Shown here: in pieces, positions 9,170 through 20,990 of the stretch | How positions within the stretch are numbered: the stretch's first letter is position 1 | Layout of the letters: the number at the start of each line of letters is the position of its first letter | Assembly: GCF_029870285.1 (NCBI RefSeq) | Contig: NZ_JACSYA010000025.1 | Location: 1-55,000, forward strand | DNA length: 55,000 bases | Reading direction: 5' to 3' | DNA from: Delftia sp. PS-11 | GTDB lineage: Bacteria > Pseudomonadota > Gammaproteobacteria > Burkholderiales > Burkholderiaceae_C | Translations under genes and position numbers: made by a program | The notes under the pieces: model-generated | Database searches by the model: none | Told to the model about the DNA's origin: nothing | The model's input: only the letters and a program-made list of their open reading frames with translations

Positions 9170-10882
9170 TTACAGCAGGATGCGGCGGTAGTCCGCCAGC
9201 ACCTGGCCCAGATAGGCGTTGAAGCGCGCGGCGGCAGCGCCGTCGATGACGCGGTGGTCATAGGACAGAGACAGCGGCAGCGTCAGGCGCGGCACGAACT
9301 GCTTGCCGTCCCAGACAGGCTTCATCTGGCCCTTGGACAGGCCCAGGATGGCCACTTCAGGCGCATTGATGATGGGCGTGAAGTGCGTGCCGCCGATGCC
9401 GCCCAGGGACGAGATCGAGAAGCAGCCGCCTTGCATGTCGGCTGCGCCGAGCTTGCCGTCGCGGGCCTTCTTGGCCAGCTCGCCCATTTCCTGGCTGATC
9501 TGCAGGATGCCCTTCTTGTCGGCATCGCGCAGCACGGGCACCACCAGGCCATTGGGCGTGTCCGCCGCGAAGCCGATGTGGAAGTACTGCTTGTAGACCA
9601 GGGTGTCGCCGTCCAGCGAGGCGTTGAACTCGGGGAACTTCTTGAGCGCAGCGACCACAGCCTTGATGACAAAGGCCAGCATCGTCACCTTGACGCCGCT
9701 CTTTTCGTTCTCCTTGTTGGTGGAGACGCGGAAGGCTTCCAGGTCGGTGATGTCCGCTTCGTCATTGTTGGTGACGTGGGGAATCATCACCCAGTTGCGC
9801 CACAGGTTGGCGCCACTGATCTTCTTGATGCGCGACAGGTCCTTGCGATCGACCGGGCCGAACTTGGCAAAGTCCACCTTGGGCCAGGGCAGCAGATCCA
9901 GCCCGGCGCCGCCGGAGCCGCCTGCGGCAGCCTTGGGTGCGACAGCAGCCTGAGCCTTGGTCTGCACGGCGCCAGCCATGACGGACTTGGTGAAGGACTG
10001 GATGTCCTCGGCCGTGATGCGGCCCTTGTTGCCAGAGCCCTTGACCTCATCGAGGGGCACGCCAAGTTCGCGGGCGAACTTGCGCACCGAGGGCGATGCG
10101 TGGGGCAGCTTGCCCGTGGGCGCCACCGTGGGATTGTGCGCAGGCACAGCCGCAGCAGGCACGGCAGCAGCCACTGGCGCGGGTGCCGCAGCAGCCACCA
10201 CCGGCGCGGGTGCGGCAGCCACGGGAGCAGCTGCTGCAGGAGCCGCAGCCACAGGTGCCTGTGCGGCGGCAGCGGCGCCCTGAGCGCTCATCTGGCCGAC
10301 CACGTCGCCCACATTGACCTTGTCGCCGATCTTGATCGTCAGCGCCGAGATGGTGCCGGCTGCGGGCGACGGGATCTCCATCGAGGCCTTGTCCGATTCC
10401 ACGGTGAACAGCGATTGCTCGGCTGTCACGGTGTCACCGGCCTTGACCAGGATCTCGATCACGGCCACATCCTTGAAGTCACCGATGTCGGGTACCTTGA
10501 TATCGATCTGCGCGGAAGCGCCTGCAGCGGCAGGCGCTGCAGCCGGCGCAGCCACCGGGGCCGGCGCGGCAACGGGCGCCGCAGCGACGGCTGCCGCAGC
10601 GACGGCTGCCGGGGCGGTGGCCGCAGGGGCGGCCACAGCTGCATCAGCCGTTTCGACCACGGCGATGATGCTGCCCTGCCGAACCTTGTCGCCCATGCTC
10701 ACGCGCAACTCCTTGAGTACGCCGGCGTGGCTGGAGGGGATCTCCATCGAAGCCTTGTCGGATTCGACCGTGATCAGCGATTGCTCTGCCTTGATCTGGT
10801 CGCCGGCCTTGACCAGCACTTCGATCACGGCCACTTCGTCAAAGTCGCCGATATCGGGGACTTGAATTTCTACCAATGCCAT
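9170..10882 (-). CDS. aceF: pyruvate dehydrogenase E2, dihydrolipoamide acetyltransferase
   Basis: A 570-residue E2 core of the pyruvate dehydrogenase complex, transferring acetyl groups from lipoamide to CoA. Two lipoyl domains are visible, with lipoyl-lysines at residues 43 and 165 (both [10 protein letters not shown]), joined by flexible Ala/Pro linkers. A peripheral-subunit-binding domain follows (PSVRKFARELGV...GRITAEDI, about 270-305), then the acetyltransferase domain ending in SYDHRVIDGA with the catalytic His. The first gene, aceE, ends 20 bp upstream. The repeated lipoyl coding sequences resemble each other and that in lpdA closely, which makes them possible recombination substrates. 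Confidence 0.96.
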   Translation of the reverse strand: MALVEIQVPDIGDFDEVAVIEVLVKAGDQIKAEQSLITVESDKASMEIPSSHAGVLKELRVSMGDKVRQGSIIAVVETADAAVAAPAATAPAAVAAAAVAAAPVAAPAPVAAPAAAPAAAGASAQIDIKVPDIGDFKDVAVIEILVKAGDTVTAEQSLFTVESDKASMEIPSPAAGTISALTIKIGDKVNVGDVVGQMSAQGAAAAAQAPVAAAPAAAAPVAAAPAPVVAAAAPAPVAAAVPAAAVPAHNPTVAPTGKLPHASPSVRKFARELGVPLDEVKGSGNKGRITAEDIQSFTKSVMAGAVQTKAQAAVAPKAAAGGSGGAGLDLLPWPKVDFAKFGPVDRKDLSRIKKISGANLWRNWVMIPHVTNNDEADITDLEAFRVSTNKENEKSGVKVTMLAFVIKAVVAALKKFPEFNASLDGDTLVYKQYFHIGFAADTPNGLVVPVLRDADKKGILQISQEMGELAKKARDGKLGAADMQGGCFSISSLGGIGGTHFTPIINAPEVAILGLSKGQMKPVWDGKQFVPRLTLPLSLSYDHRVIDGAAAARFNAYLGQVLADYRRILL

Positions 10883-10902
10883 ATTGTGTCTCCCGGTTTG
10901 AC

Positions 10903-13620
<2,718 letters not shown>

Positions 13621-13767
13621 GGGAATGTCTCCTTGCGAAGGAAAGTGTTGGGGGAGCGAGCCGGCGGGTGGCAAAACACACCACCTCGAACAGCAAGGAC
13701 CCAGGTATGACGCACGAAACAACCGGTTCATTGCCTCATTGCCAGTCGAGTGTCGCATACTTTTTTC

Positions 13768-13808
13768 AAATTTCAAATTATGCTTTTTGATTTCGCTATT
13801 TGAAATTT
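13768..13808. promoter_or_regulatory. AT-rich inverted repeat upstream of aceE
   Basis: Two perfect 11-bp inverted arms, AAATTTCAAAT (13768-13778) and ATTTGAAATTT (13798-13808), have centres 30 bp apart, about three helical turns. They sit in the 285-bp gap between aceE and the divergent sensor kinase gene, inside an AT-rich stretch unlike its surroundings. A regulator site or curved promoter DNA is inferred. It does not match the enterobacterial PdhR operator. Confidence 0.45.
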
Positions 13809-13905
13809 TGCTGCAATCGCACATACAGGGAAAAGGCCTGAAACCGGCACCGGAACGGTCTCAATAGTCCCCAAAAACAGTCAGACTCTCCCCTACACTG
13901 AGCGC

Positions 13906-16479
13906 ATGCAAACATCCCCCCCCGAGCACGGCGGCAAGACCGTGCCGCCCGCCGTGGGCGTGGCCCCTCCCGTGCGCTGGTGGCGCAGTTGGTGGCGCAG
14001 CCTGTCGCCCACGCATCAGGACCGTTTCGCCGCCCTGGCACCGCTGGCAGCCGTGCTGATGTTCATGGCCGCCATCGTGGCGTCCTTCTGGTATCTGCGC
14101 ACGGAAGAAATCGAGCGCGAGAAGGAAGCGCTGCACCGAGACCTCGACTATGCCCAGCAGCGCGTGCGCCTGCGCCTGCTGGAGCGCCAGGAGCAGTTGA
14201 TGCGCATGGCGCGCGACATCGGCAACCACGAGCTGACCGAGTCCGACTTCACCAGCCGTGCCGAAGCGCTGATCAGCCAGTATCCCGAGCTGCAGTCCAT
14301 CGCCTGGATCGATGCGCAGCGGCGCATCCTGGCCAGCCAATCGGCGCCCACCATCAGCAGTGAACAGCTGCGCGTGCCGCGTGACATCCTGCGCACTGGC
14401 GACACCCTGGAGGCTTACCAGCTCGCACGCGAAATGCAGCAGCCGATCTATCTGCAAGGCCAGGCCCGCCCGGGCGAGGCTGCGCCACTGCTGCAACTGC
14501 ACGTACCCTTGTCGCAGGATGGGCGCTACGTCGGCGAACTGCTGGGCGAATACTCGATCGACAGCCTGCTGCGCTATGGCACCCCCACCGAGATCATGGC
14601 GCGCTACGCCGTGACCATGCTCGACAGCCGTGGGCAGGTGCTGGCCGGCACCCCCCTGACGCCGCGCAAGCGCACGGCCTCCGAACTGCTGCGCTGGCGC
14701 GCCGTGGCCAACGAGGAGGAGCTGGCTGTGCCTCCCGTGGGCAACAGCCTCATTCTTCGCGCCCAGGCGTACCGCACTTCGCTGGGACTGGTTGGCAGCG
14801 GCCTGTTCTGGCTGGTCGGCACGCTCAGCGCCATGACGGCCTGGCTGCTGCTGGCCACCTGGCGCCATACCCGCCGGCGCCAGCGTACCCAGGAAGCGCT
14901 GGTGGCCGAGACCAACTTCCGCCGCGCCATGGAAAACTCCGTGCTCACCGGCATGCGCGCGCTGGACCTGCAGGGCCGCATCACCTACGTGAACGCGGCC
15001 TTCTGCCAGATGACTGGCTGGAGCGAAGCCGAACTGGTCGGCCAGATGCCACCCTACTCCTACTGGCCGGACAACGACTACGACAACCTGCACTCCAAGC
15101 TGCGCGAAGAGCTGTCGGGCAAGACCATCGTCGGCGGCTTCCAGGTCCGGGTGCAGCGCAAGAACGGCACGCAGTTCGACGCGCGCCTGTACGTCTCGCC
15201 GCTGATCGATGCCCACGGCCAGCACACGGGCTGGATGTCGTCCATGACCGACATCACCGAGCCCAACCGCATCCGCGAGCAGCTGTCAGCCTCCTACGAG
15301 CGCTTCACGATCGTGCTTGAGGCGCTGGATGCCTCGGTGTCCGTGGCGCCGCTGGGCAGCGCCGAACTGCTGTTTGCCAACAAGCTCTACCGCCAGTGGT
15401 TCGGCTCGCAGACCGACGGTCACCTTCAGCTGGTGGCCCAGGCTGGCGTGCTGCCTGCGCGCTCCCAGCCGCAGGACATGGATGACGAAGACGGCCTCAT
15501 GGGTCTGCCGACCGACTCGCTGACCAGCGCCCGCAGCGAGAATGCAGAAATCTATCTGCCCGAACTGGGCAAGTGGCTGGAGGTGCGCTCGCGCTACCTG
15601 AGCTGGGTGGATGGGCGCCTGGCACAGATGGTCATCGCCACCGACATCACGCCGCGCCGCCTGGCCGAGGAACAGGCCGCTCGCCAGGCAGAGCACGCGC
15701 AGTCCGTGAGCCGCCTGATCACCATGGGCGAGATGGCCTCCAGCGTGGCCCACGAGCTCAACCAGCCGCTGACTGCCATCAGCAACTACTGCAACGGCAT
15801 GCTGTCACGTCTGGAAAAAGGCACGCTCAGCGAGGAACAGATGAAATCCGCGCTGGAAAAAACGGCCCACCAGGCACAGCGCGCAGGACAGATCATTTTG
15901 CGCATCCGCTCCTTCGTCAAGCGCAGCGAACCCAACCGCACGCTGTCCGAAGTCAGCAGCATGGTCACAGAAGCCGTGGAACTGGCCGGCATCGAGCTGC
16001 GCCGGCGCAATGTACAGCTGACCTACCATGTAGCCGAGCGCATGCCGCCCGTGATGGCCGACACCATCCTCATCGAGCAGGTGCTGGTCAATCTCATGAA
16101 AAATGGCGCCGAGTCCATAGAGCAATCGGGCCGGCCCAATCACCAGCGCAATGTGGAATTGCGCGTGGTGCCGCGCACCATCGAAGAGCAGCGCGTCATC
16201 GAATTCAGCGTGCAGGACACCGGCAAAGGCCTGCCGCCCGAAGTGCTGGAGAGGCTGTTCGAAGCCTTTTTCACCACCAAGAGCGAAGGCATGGGCATGG
16301 GACTGAACCTTTGCCGCAGCATTGTCGAGTCTCACCAGGGCCGGATGCGCGCCGAGAACCTCTACAATGGTTCCGAGGTCATTGGCTGCCGGTTTTCATT
16401 CTGGCTGCCACTGGCATCGCCAGGCGATGCGACAGCGCCGGCAACGACAACCGAACCAACGACGAGGACGATTGCATGA
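13906..16479 (+). CDS. membrane PAS-domain sensor histidine kinase (FixL/DctB type)
   Basis: An 857-residue sensor kinase. Transmembrane segments at about 44-64 and 285-308 enclose a periplasmic sensing region of about 220 residues. Two PAS domains follow (about 335-460 and 465-600; the first has NAAFCQMTGWSEAELVG). The HisKA helix carries phospho-acceptor His616 in SVAHELNQPLTA. The HATPase domain has the N box (VLVNLMKNGAES) and G boxes (DTGKGLP, GMGMGLNLC). Its stop overlaps the start of the regulator gene by ATGA, so the two form a coupled pair. The signal is unknown. The divergent pyruvate dehydrogenase operon is a possible target, by inference only. Confidence 0.9.
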   Translation: MQTSPPEHGGKTVPPAVGVAPPVRWWRSWWRSLSPTHQDRFAALAPLAAVLMFMAAIVASFWYLRTEEIEREKEALHRDLDYAQQRVRLRLLERQEQLMRMARDIGNHELTESDFTSRAEALISQYPELQSIAWIDAQRRILASQSAPTISSEQLRVPRDILRTGDTLEAYQLAREMQQPIYLQGQARPGEAAPLLQLHVPLSQDGRYVGELLGEYSIDSLLRYGTPTEIMARYAVTMLDSRGQVLAGTPLTPRKRTASELLRWRAVANEEELAVPPVGNSLILRAQAYRTSLGLVGSGLFWLVGTLSAMTAWLLLATWRHTRRRQRTQEALVAETNFRRAMENSVLTGMRALDLQGRITYVNAAFCQMTGWSEAELVGQMPPYSYWPDNDYDNLHSKLREELSGKTIVGGFQVRVQRKNGTQFDARLYVSPLIDAHGQHTGWMSSMTDITEPNRIREQLSASYERFTIVLEALDASVSVAPLGSAELLFANKLYRQWFGSQTDGHLQLVAQAGVLPARSQPQDMDDEDGLMGLPTDSLTSARSENAEIYLPELGKWLEVRSRYLSWVDGRLAQMVIATDITPRRLAEEQAARQAEHAQSVSRLITMGEMASSVAHELNQPLTAISNYCNGMLSRLEKGTLSEEQMKSALEKTAHQAQRAGQIILRIRSFVKRSEPNRTLSEVSSMVTEAVELAGIELRRRNVQLTYHVAERMPPVMADTILIEQVLVNLMKNGAESIEQSGRPNHQRNVELRVVPRTIEEQRVIEFSVQDTGKGLPPEVLERLFEAFFTTKSEGMGMGLNLCRSIVESHQGRMRAENLYNGSEVIGCRFSFWLPLASPGDATAPATTTEPTTRTIA

Positions 16480-17123
16480 GCTTGATCCCCAAAAAAGGCA
16501 CTGTGTATGTGGTGGATGACGACGAAGCGGTTCGTGACTCGTTGCAATGGCTGCTGGAAGGCAAGGATTACCGGGTACGCTGCTTCGACTCCGCAGAAAC
16601 ATTCCTGTCGCGCTACGACCCGCGCGAAATCGCCTGCCTGATTGTCGATATCCGAATGGGCGGCATGACAGGCCTGGAATTGCAGGACCGCCTGATTGAG
16701 CGCAAATCGCCCTTGCCCATCGTGTTCATCACTGGTCATGGCGATGTGCCCATGGCCGTCAACACCATGAAGAAAGGCGCACTGGACTTCATCCAGAAGC
16801 CCTTCAACGAGGAAGACCTTCTCAACCTGGTCGAGCGCATGCTGGACCATGCCCGCGAAGCCTTCGCGGGCCACCAGCAGGCAGCCAGCCGCGACGCCCT
16901 GCTGTCCAAGCTCACCAGCCGCGAGGCCCAGGTGCTTGAGCGCATTGTTGCCGGCCGTCTCAACAAGCAGATTGCCGACGACCTGGGCATCAGCATCAAG
17001 ACCGTGGAGGCGCACCGCGCCAACATCATGGAAAAGCTCAACGCCAACACCGTGGCCGACCTGCTCAAGATCGCGCTGGGCCAGGGCCAGGCCAGCGCTG
17101 CAAAAACCACGGTCGCAGGCTAG
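16476..17123 (+). CDS. FixJ/NarL-type response regulator
   Basis: A 215-residue two-component regulator. The receiver domain (8-125) has the acidic pocket DDD at 14-16, phospho-acceptor Asp58 (LIVDIRM) and conserved Lys108 (IQKPF). A LuxR-type helix-turn-helix follows at about 148-208 (LTSREAQVLERIVAGRLNKQIADDLGISIKTVEAHRANIMEKL). The overall type matches FixJ, TodT and StyR. The start codon overlaps the kinase stop (ATGA at 16476-16479), giving translational coupling. A hairpin terminator follows 24 bp after the stop, so the pair forms a two-gene operon. Confidence 0.93.
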   Translation: MSLIPKKGTVYVVDDDEAVRDSLQWLLEGKDYRVRCFDSAETFLSRYDPREIACLIVDIRMGGMTGLELQDRLIERKSPLPIVFITGHGDVPMAVNTMKKGALDFIQKPFNEEDLLNLVERMLDHAREAFAGHQQAASRDALLSKLTSREAQVLERIVAGRLNKQIADDLGISIKTVEAHRANIMEKLNANTVADLLKIALGQGQASAAKTTVAG

Positions 17124-17147
17124 GCGACGGCACCTTTTCCCCTGATA

Positions 17148-17188
17148 GCTGCTAGCGCTTGGAATGCAAGCCCTAGCAGCATTTTTTT
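17148..17188 (+). terminator. long bulged hairpin terminator, Comamonadaceae type
   Basis: An 8-bp outer stem (GCTGCTAG / CTAGCAGC) and a 5-bp inner stem (GCTTG / CAAGC) are separated by single unpaired C residues, with a 5-nt loop and then seven T (17182-17188). It ends the kinase-regulator operon. I recall AGCTGCTAGCGCTT-type hairpins as frequent between genes in this bacterial family. Confidence 0.8.
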
Positions 17189-17204
17189 ATTCGCACCCAC
17201 TGCA

Positions 17205-18059
17205 ATGACAGCCCAACTCATCGACGGCAACGCCCTCTCCCGCCAACTGCGCTCCGAAGTCGCCCAGCGCGCCGCTGCACTCAAGACCCGGGGCACCACG
17301 CCGGGCCTGGCCGTGATCCTGGTCGGAGACAACCCTGCCTCCCAGGTCTACGTACGCAACAAGGTCAAGGCCTGTGAAGACGTGGGCTTTCACTCGGTGC
17401 TGGAAAAGTACGATGCCTCCATGACCGAGGCCGAACTGCTGGCACGCGTCGAGGCGCTGAACAACGACCCCAGCATCCATGGCATCCTGGTCCAGTTGCC
17501 GCTGCCGGGCCACATCGACGATCACAAGGTCATCGAAACCATCTCTCCTCTCAAAGACGTGGACGGCTTTCATGTGGCCAGCGCAGGCGCGCTGATGGTG
17601 GGAGAAATCGGCTTCAAGGCCTGCACGCCCTATGGCTGCATGAAGATGCTCGAATCCATCGGCATGAAGGATCTGCGCGGCAAGCACGCCGTCGTCATCG
17701 GCCGCTCCAACATCGTCGGCAAGCCCATGGCCATGATGCTTCTGGCCGCCAATGCCACCGTCACCGTCTGCCACAGCGGCACGGCCGATCTCGCCGCCAT
17801 GACACGCCAGGCAGACATCGTGGTGGCCGCCGTCGGCAAGCGCAATGTGCTGACAGCCGACATGTGCAAGAGCGGCGCCGTGGTCATCGATGTGGGCATG
17901 AACCGCAACGACGAAGGCAAGCTCTGCGGCGATGTGGACTTCGATGGCGTCAAGGAGGTTGCCGGCTTCATCACGCCCGTGCCCGGTGGCGTGGGCCCGA
18001 TGACCATTACCATGCTGCTGGTCAACACCATGGAAGCGGCCGAGCGCTCCGCCGGCTGA
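17205..18059 (+). CDS. folD: bifunctional methylenetetrahydrofolate dehydrogenase / cyclohydrolase
   Basis: A 284-residue FolD that interconverts 5,10-methylene-, methenyl- and 10-formyl-tetrahydrofolate with NADP+. The catalytic Tyr/Lys region reads [15 protein letters not shown]. The substrate motif [14 protein letters not shown], the Rossmann motif [14 protein letters not shown] and the C-terminal [12 protein letters not shown] are all present. Length is exactly typical. It stands alone between two terminators, so it has its own promoter, probably in the short gap after 17188. Confidence 0.97.
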   Translation: MTAQLIDGNALSRQLRSEVAQRAAALKTRGTTPGLAVILVGDNPASQVYVRNKVKACEDVGFHSVLEKYDASMTEAELLARVEALNNDPSIHGILVQLPLPGHIDDHKVIETISPLKDVDGFHVASAGALMVGEIGFKACTPYGCMKMLESIGMKDLRGKHAVVIGRSNIVGKPMAMMLLAANATVTVCHSGTADLAAMTRQADIVVAAVGKRNVLTADMCKSGAVVIDVGMNRNDEGKLCGDVDFDGVKEVAGFITPVPGGVGPMTITMLLVNTMEAAERSAG

Positions 18060-18080
18060 CCAACAGCTGACAACCCTCGG

Positions 18081-18107
18081 GCGGCCCCTGCGGGGCCGCT
18101 TGATTTC
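18081..18107 (+). terminator. terminator after folD
   Basis: An 8-bp GC stem (GCGGCCCC / GGGGCCGC) with a TGC loop is followed by TTGATTT, 22 bp after the folD stop. Confidence 0.75.
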
Positions 18108-18134
18108 AACGCATCCGCCGGCATCTGTCCCCGC

Positions 18135-20186
18135 ATGAGCAATCCACTTCTCGAACCTTCCGACCTGCCCCTGTTCGATCGCATCCGGCCCACTGATGTC
18201 GGCCCCGCCATCGACATCTTGCTGACCCAGGCCGACGAGGCACTGGAGACCGTCACCGCACCCGATTTCCCGGCACGCTGGGATGCCATGTCCGCTGTGC
18301 TCGATGTCGCCACCGAGAAGCTCGGCACGGCATGGGGAGCCGTCAGCCACCTCAACAGCGTGGCCGACACGCCAGAACTGCGGGCGGCATACAACGACGT
18401 TCTGCCCAAAGTCACCGAATTCTGGACACGCCTGGGCGCGGACGAGCGCCTCTACGCGAAATACAAGGCCATCGACCCCGCCACGCTGAACGTGGAGCAG
18501 CGCGCTGCCTGGGACCATGCCATGCGCAATTTCGTGCTCTCTGGCGCCGAATTGCAGGGCGAAGCCAAGCAGCGCTTTGCCAGAATCCAGGAACGCTCGG
18601 CGGAACTGGCCCAGAAATTCAGTGAAAACGCACTGGACGCCACCGACGCCTTCGCCTACTACGCCACGGCCGATGAACTGCAGGGCGTCCCCCAGGACGT
18701 GCAGCAGGCCGCACGCGCCGCCGCCGAAGCCGAAGGCAAGCCTGGTTTCAAGCTCACGCTCAAGATGCCCTGCTACCTGCCAGTGATGCAGTTTGCCGCC
18801 AGCAGCGCACTGCGCGAAAAGCTCTATCGCGCCTACGTGACACGGGCCTCCGACCAGGCCGAAGGCGATGCCAGGCGCTTTGACAATTCGGCCCATATCG
18901 CCGAGATCCTCGCATTGCGCCAGGAAGAAGCCCGGCTGCTGGGCTACCGCAACTTCGGCGAAGTCTCCCTGGTGCCCAAGATGGCGCATTCGCCGCAGCA
19001 AGTCATCGACTTCCTGCGCGACCTTGCCCAGCGCGCACGCCCTTATGCCGAAAAGGACGTGGCCGACCTGCGGGCTTTCGCGGCCAGCGAACTCGGCCTG
19101 GCCGATCCTCAGCCCTGGGACTGGCCCTACATCTCCGAAAAACTCAAGGAGGCGCGCTACGCCTTCAGCGAGCAGGAGGTCAAGCAATACTTCCCTGCAC
19201 CCAAGGTGCTGGCGGGTCTGTTCAAGATTGTGGAGACGCTGTTCGACGTGGCCATCCGCCGCGACGTGGCGCCGGTCTGGAACCCTGCCGTGGAGTTCTA
19301 TCGCATCGAGCGCAGCACACCGCAGGGCCCCGAGCTGGTGGGACAGTTCTATCTGGACCAGCCTGCGCGCGTCGGCAAGCGTGGCGGCGCATGGATGGAC
19401 GATGTGCGCACCCGCTGGCTGCGCCCCGACAGCCAGAAGCTGCAGACCCCGGTGGCGCATCTGGTCTGCAACTTCGCAGCGGGCGTCGATGGCAAGCCCG
19501 CACTGCTCACGCATGATGACGTGATCACGCTGTTCCATGAAACCGGCCACGGCCTGCACCACATGCTGACACAGGTCAACGAGCGCGACGTCTCGGGCAT
19601 CGCTGGTGTGGAATGGGATGCCGTGGAGCTGCCCAGCCAGTTCATGGAAAACTTCTGCTGGGAATGGGATGTGCTCAAGCACATGACAGCCCATGTGGAC
19701 ACTGGCGAGCCGCTGCCGCGTGCGCTGTACGACAAGATGATCGCCGCCAAGAACTTCCAGTCTGGCATGCAGACACTGCGCCAGATCGAGTTCGCTCTGT
19801 TCGACATGCTGCTGCATACCGAGCACGACCCCAGCCAGGACATCATGCCGCTGCTGGCGAAGGTGCGCGCCGAAGTGGCCGTGCTGCCCTCGCCCGCCTA
19901 CAGCCGCACGGCGCACACCTTCAGCCACATCTTTGCGGGCGGCTATGCAGCTGGCTACTACAGCTACAAGTGGGCCGAGGTGCTCTCGGCAGATGCCTAC
20001 GCCGCCTTCGAGGAAACCGTGCTGCCCGACGGCTCGCCCAACCCCGAAACCGGTCGCCGCTACCGCGAAGCCATCCTGGAAGCAGGCGGCTCGCGTCCTG
20101 CCATGGAATCGTTCAAGGCCTTCCGGGGCCGCGAGCCCCAGCTGGACGCGCTGCTGCGCCATCAGGGCATGGCCCAGCAGGCATGA
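18135..20186 (+). CDS. prlC: oligopeptidase A (M3 family zinc metallopeptidase)
   Basis: A 683-residue cytosolic M3 oligopeptidase that degrades short peptides, including cleaved signal peptides. The zinc motif HETGHGLHHML (HExxH type) is present with a downstream glutamate in the GVEWDAVELPSQFMENFCWE segment. The C-terminal SHIFAGGYAAGYYSYKWAEVLSAD stretch is typical of the family. Length matches OpdA/PrlC (about 680). It lies between terminators and appears monocistronic. Confidence 0.95.
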   Translation: MSNPLLEPSDLPLFDRIRPTDVGPAIDILLTQADEALETVTAPDFPARWDAMSAVLDVATEKLGTAWGAVSHLNSVADTPELRAAYNDVLPKVTEFWTRLGADERLYAKYKAIDPATLNVEQRAAWDHAMRNFVLSGAELQGEAKQRFARIQERSAELAQKFSENALDATDAFAYYATADELQGVPQDVQQAARAAAEAEGKPGFKLTLKMPCYLPVMQFAASSALREKLYRAYVTRASDQAEGDARRFDNSAHIAEILALRQEEARLLGYRNFGEVSLVPKMAHSPQQVIDFLRDLAQRARPYAEKDVADLRAFAASELGLADPQPWDWPYISEKLKEARYAFSEQEVKQYFPAPKVLAGLFKIVETLFDVAIRRDVAPVWNPAVEFYRIERSTPQGPELVGQFYLDQPARVGKRGGAWMDDVRTRWLRPDSQKLQTPVAHLVCNFAAGVDGKPALLTHDDVITLFHETGHGLHHMLTQVNERDVSGIAGVEWDAVELPSQFMENFCWEWDVLKHMTAHVDTGEPLPRALYDKMIAAKNFQSGMQTLRQIEFALFDMLLHTEHDPSQDIMPLLAKVRAEVAVLPSPAYSRTAHTFSHIFAGGYAAGYYSYKWAEVLSADAYAAFEETVLPDGSPNPETGRRYREAILEAGGSRPAMESFKAFRGREPQLDALLRHQGMAQQA

Positions 20187-20207
20187 CACGCCTTCGCACC
20201 CTTGTGC

Positions 20208-20230
20208 AGCGCCCCTTGCGGGGCGCTTTT
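20208..20230 (+). terminator. terminator after prlC
   Basis: An 8-bp stem (AGCGCCCC / GGGGCGCT) with a TTGC loop is followed by a short T run, 21 bp after the prlC stop. Confidence 0.75.
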
Positions 20231-20245
20231 CCAGAGAAATAGCCC

Positions 20246-20986
20246 ATGCAGACTTTGCCAAGCCCCTGGCGTGGCGCAACACGCCACCCTACGCCTCATC
20301 TCATGGCCGCCCTGCTGCTGGCCGTGGCCAGCCTGCCCGCCACAGATCCAGCAGTGGCACAGACGGTGTACCGCAACGTCGGCCCCGACGGACGCGTGAC
20401 CTTCTCCGACCGCCCGTCAAACCAGGCTGCGGCGGCTTCCGGCACGGGGGATGCGGCACCGGCAGCATCGGCTCAGACATCCGGCGACACGGCCTCCTCC
20501 CAGACAGGCAACGCCGCCAGCAGCGCACTGCCCTACGCACTGCGCCAGACCGTCAGCCGCTTTCCTGTCGTGGTCTACACCGCCAAGGAATGCACACCCT
20601 GCGAAAGCGCGCGCCAGTTGCTGCAGTCCCGCGGCATCCCCTATTCGGAGCGCACCGTGCAGACAGATGCCGATGCCGCCGCGCTGCGCAAGATCAGCGG
20701 GCAGGACAGCCTGCCCTTTGCCACGGTGGGCAAGCAGCATCTCGTTGGCTTTTCGGCCAGCGAATGGACGCAGTACCTGAATGCTGCAGGCTACCCGGCC
20801 AACTCCCAACTGCCAGCCCAGTACACCAGACCCGCGCCCCAGCCGCTGACCACACCCAAGCCAGCAGAAACCGCACCCGCAGCGGCGGACACAGCCCGCG
20901 AACAGCGCAGCGCACCGGCCCCTGCCGCCAGGCCGGCGCCGGCAGGCCGGCGCACCAGCGACAACCCGGCCGGCCTGACCTTCTGA
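20246..20986 (+). CDS. exported DUF4124-glutaredoxin fusion protein
   Basis: A 246-residue protein. A signal-like hydrophobic segment (about 19-39, ending AVAQ) leads to a DUF4124 strand motif (VYRNVGPDGRVTFSDRP, 41-57), a low-complexity Ala/Ser linker, and then a glutaredoxin-like domain (about 105-180). Its active site reads KECTPCESA (Cys116, Cys119), with the cis-Pro in DSLPFATV. The tail after 185 is Pro/Ala-rich. The signal implies a periplasmic thiol-disulfide role, unusual for a glutaredoxin fold. It converges on rpiA with 4 bp between stops. Confidence 0.75.
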   Translation: MQTLPSPWRGATRHPTPHLMAALLLAVASLPATDPAVAQTVYRNVGPDGRVTFSDRPSNQAAAASGTGDAAPAASAQTSGDTASSQTGNAASSALPYALRQTVSRFPVVVYTAKECTPCESARQLLQSRGIPYSERTVQTDADAAALRKISGQDSLPFATVGKQHLVGFSASEWTQYLNAAGYPANSQLPAQYTRPAPQPLTTPKPAETAPAAADTAREQRSAPAPAARPAPAGRRTSDNPAGLTF

Positions 20987-20990
20987 TGCC

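Noticed and set aside
13621..13824. A 68-residue N-terminal extension of AceE
   Set aside because: The family N-terminus begins at the ATG at 13620; the extension covers the promoter region and an AT-rich inverted repeat.
17187..20282. A 1031-codon minus-strand open frame opposite folD and prlC
   Set aside because: It spans two well-supported genes and their terminators; composition is that of an antisense shadow.
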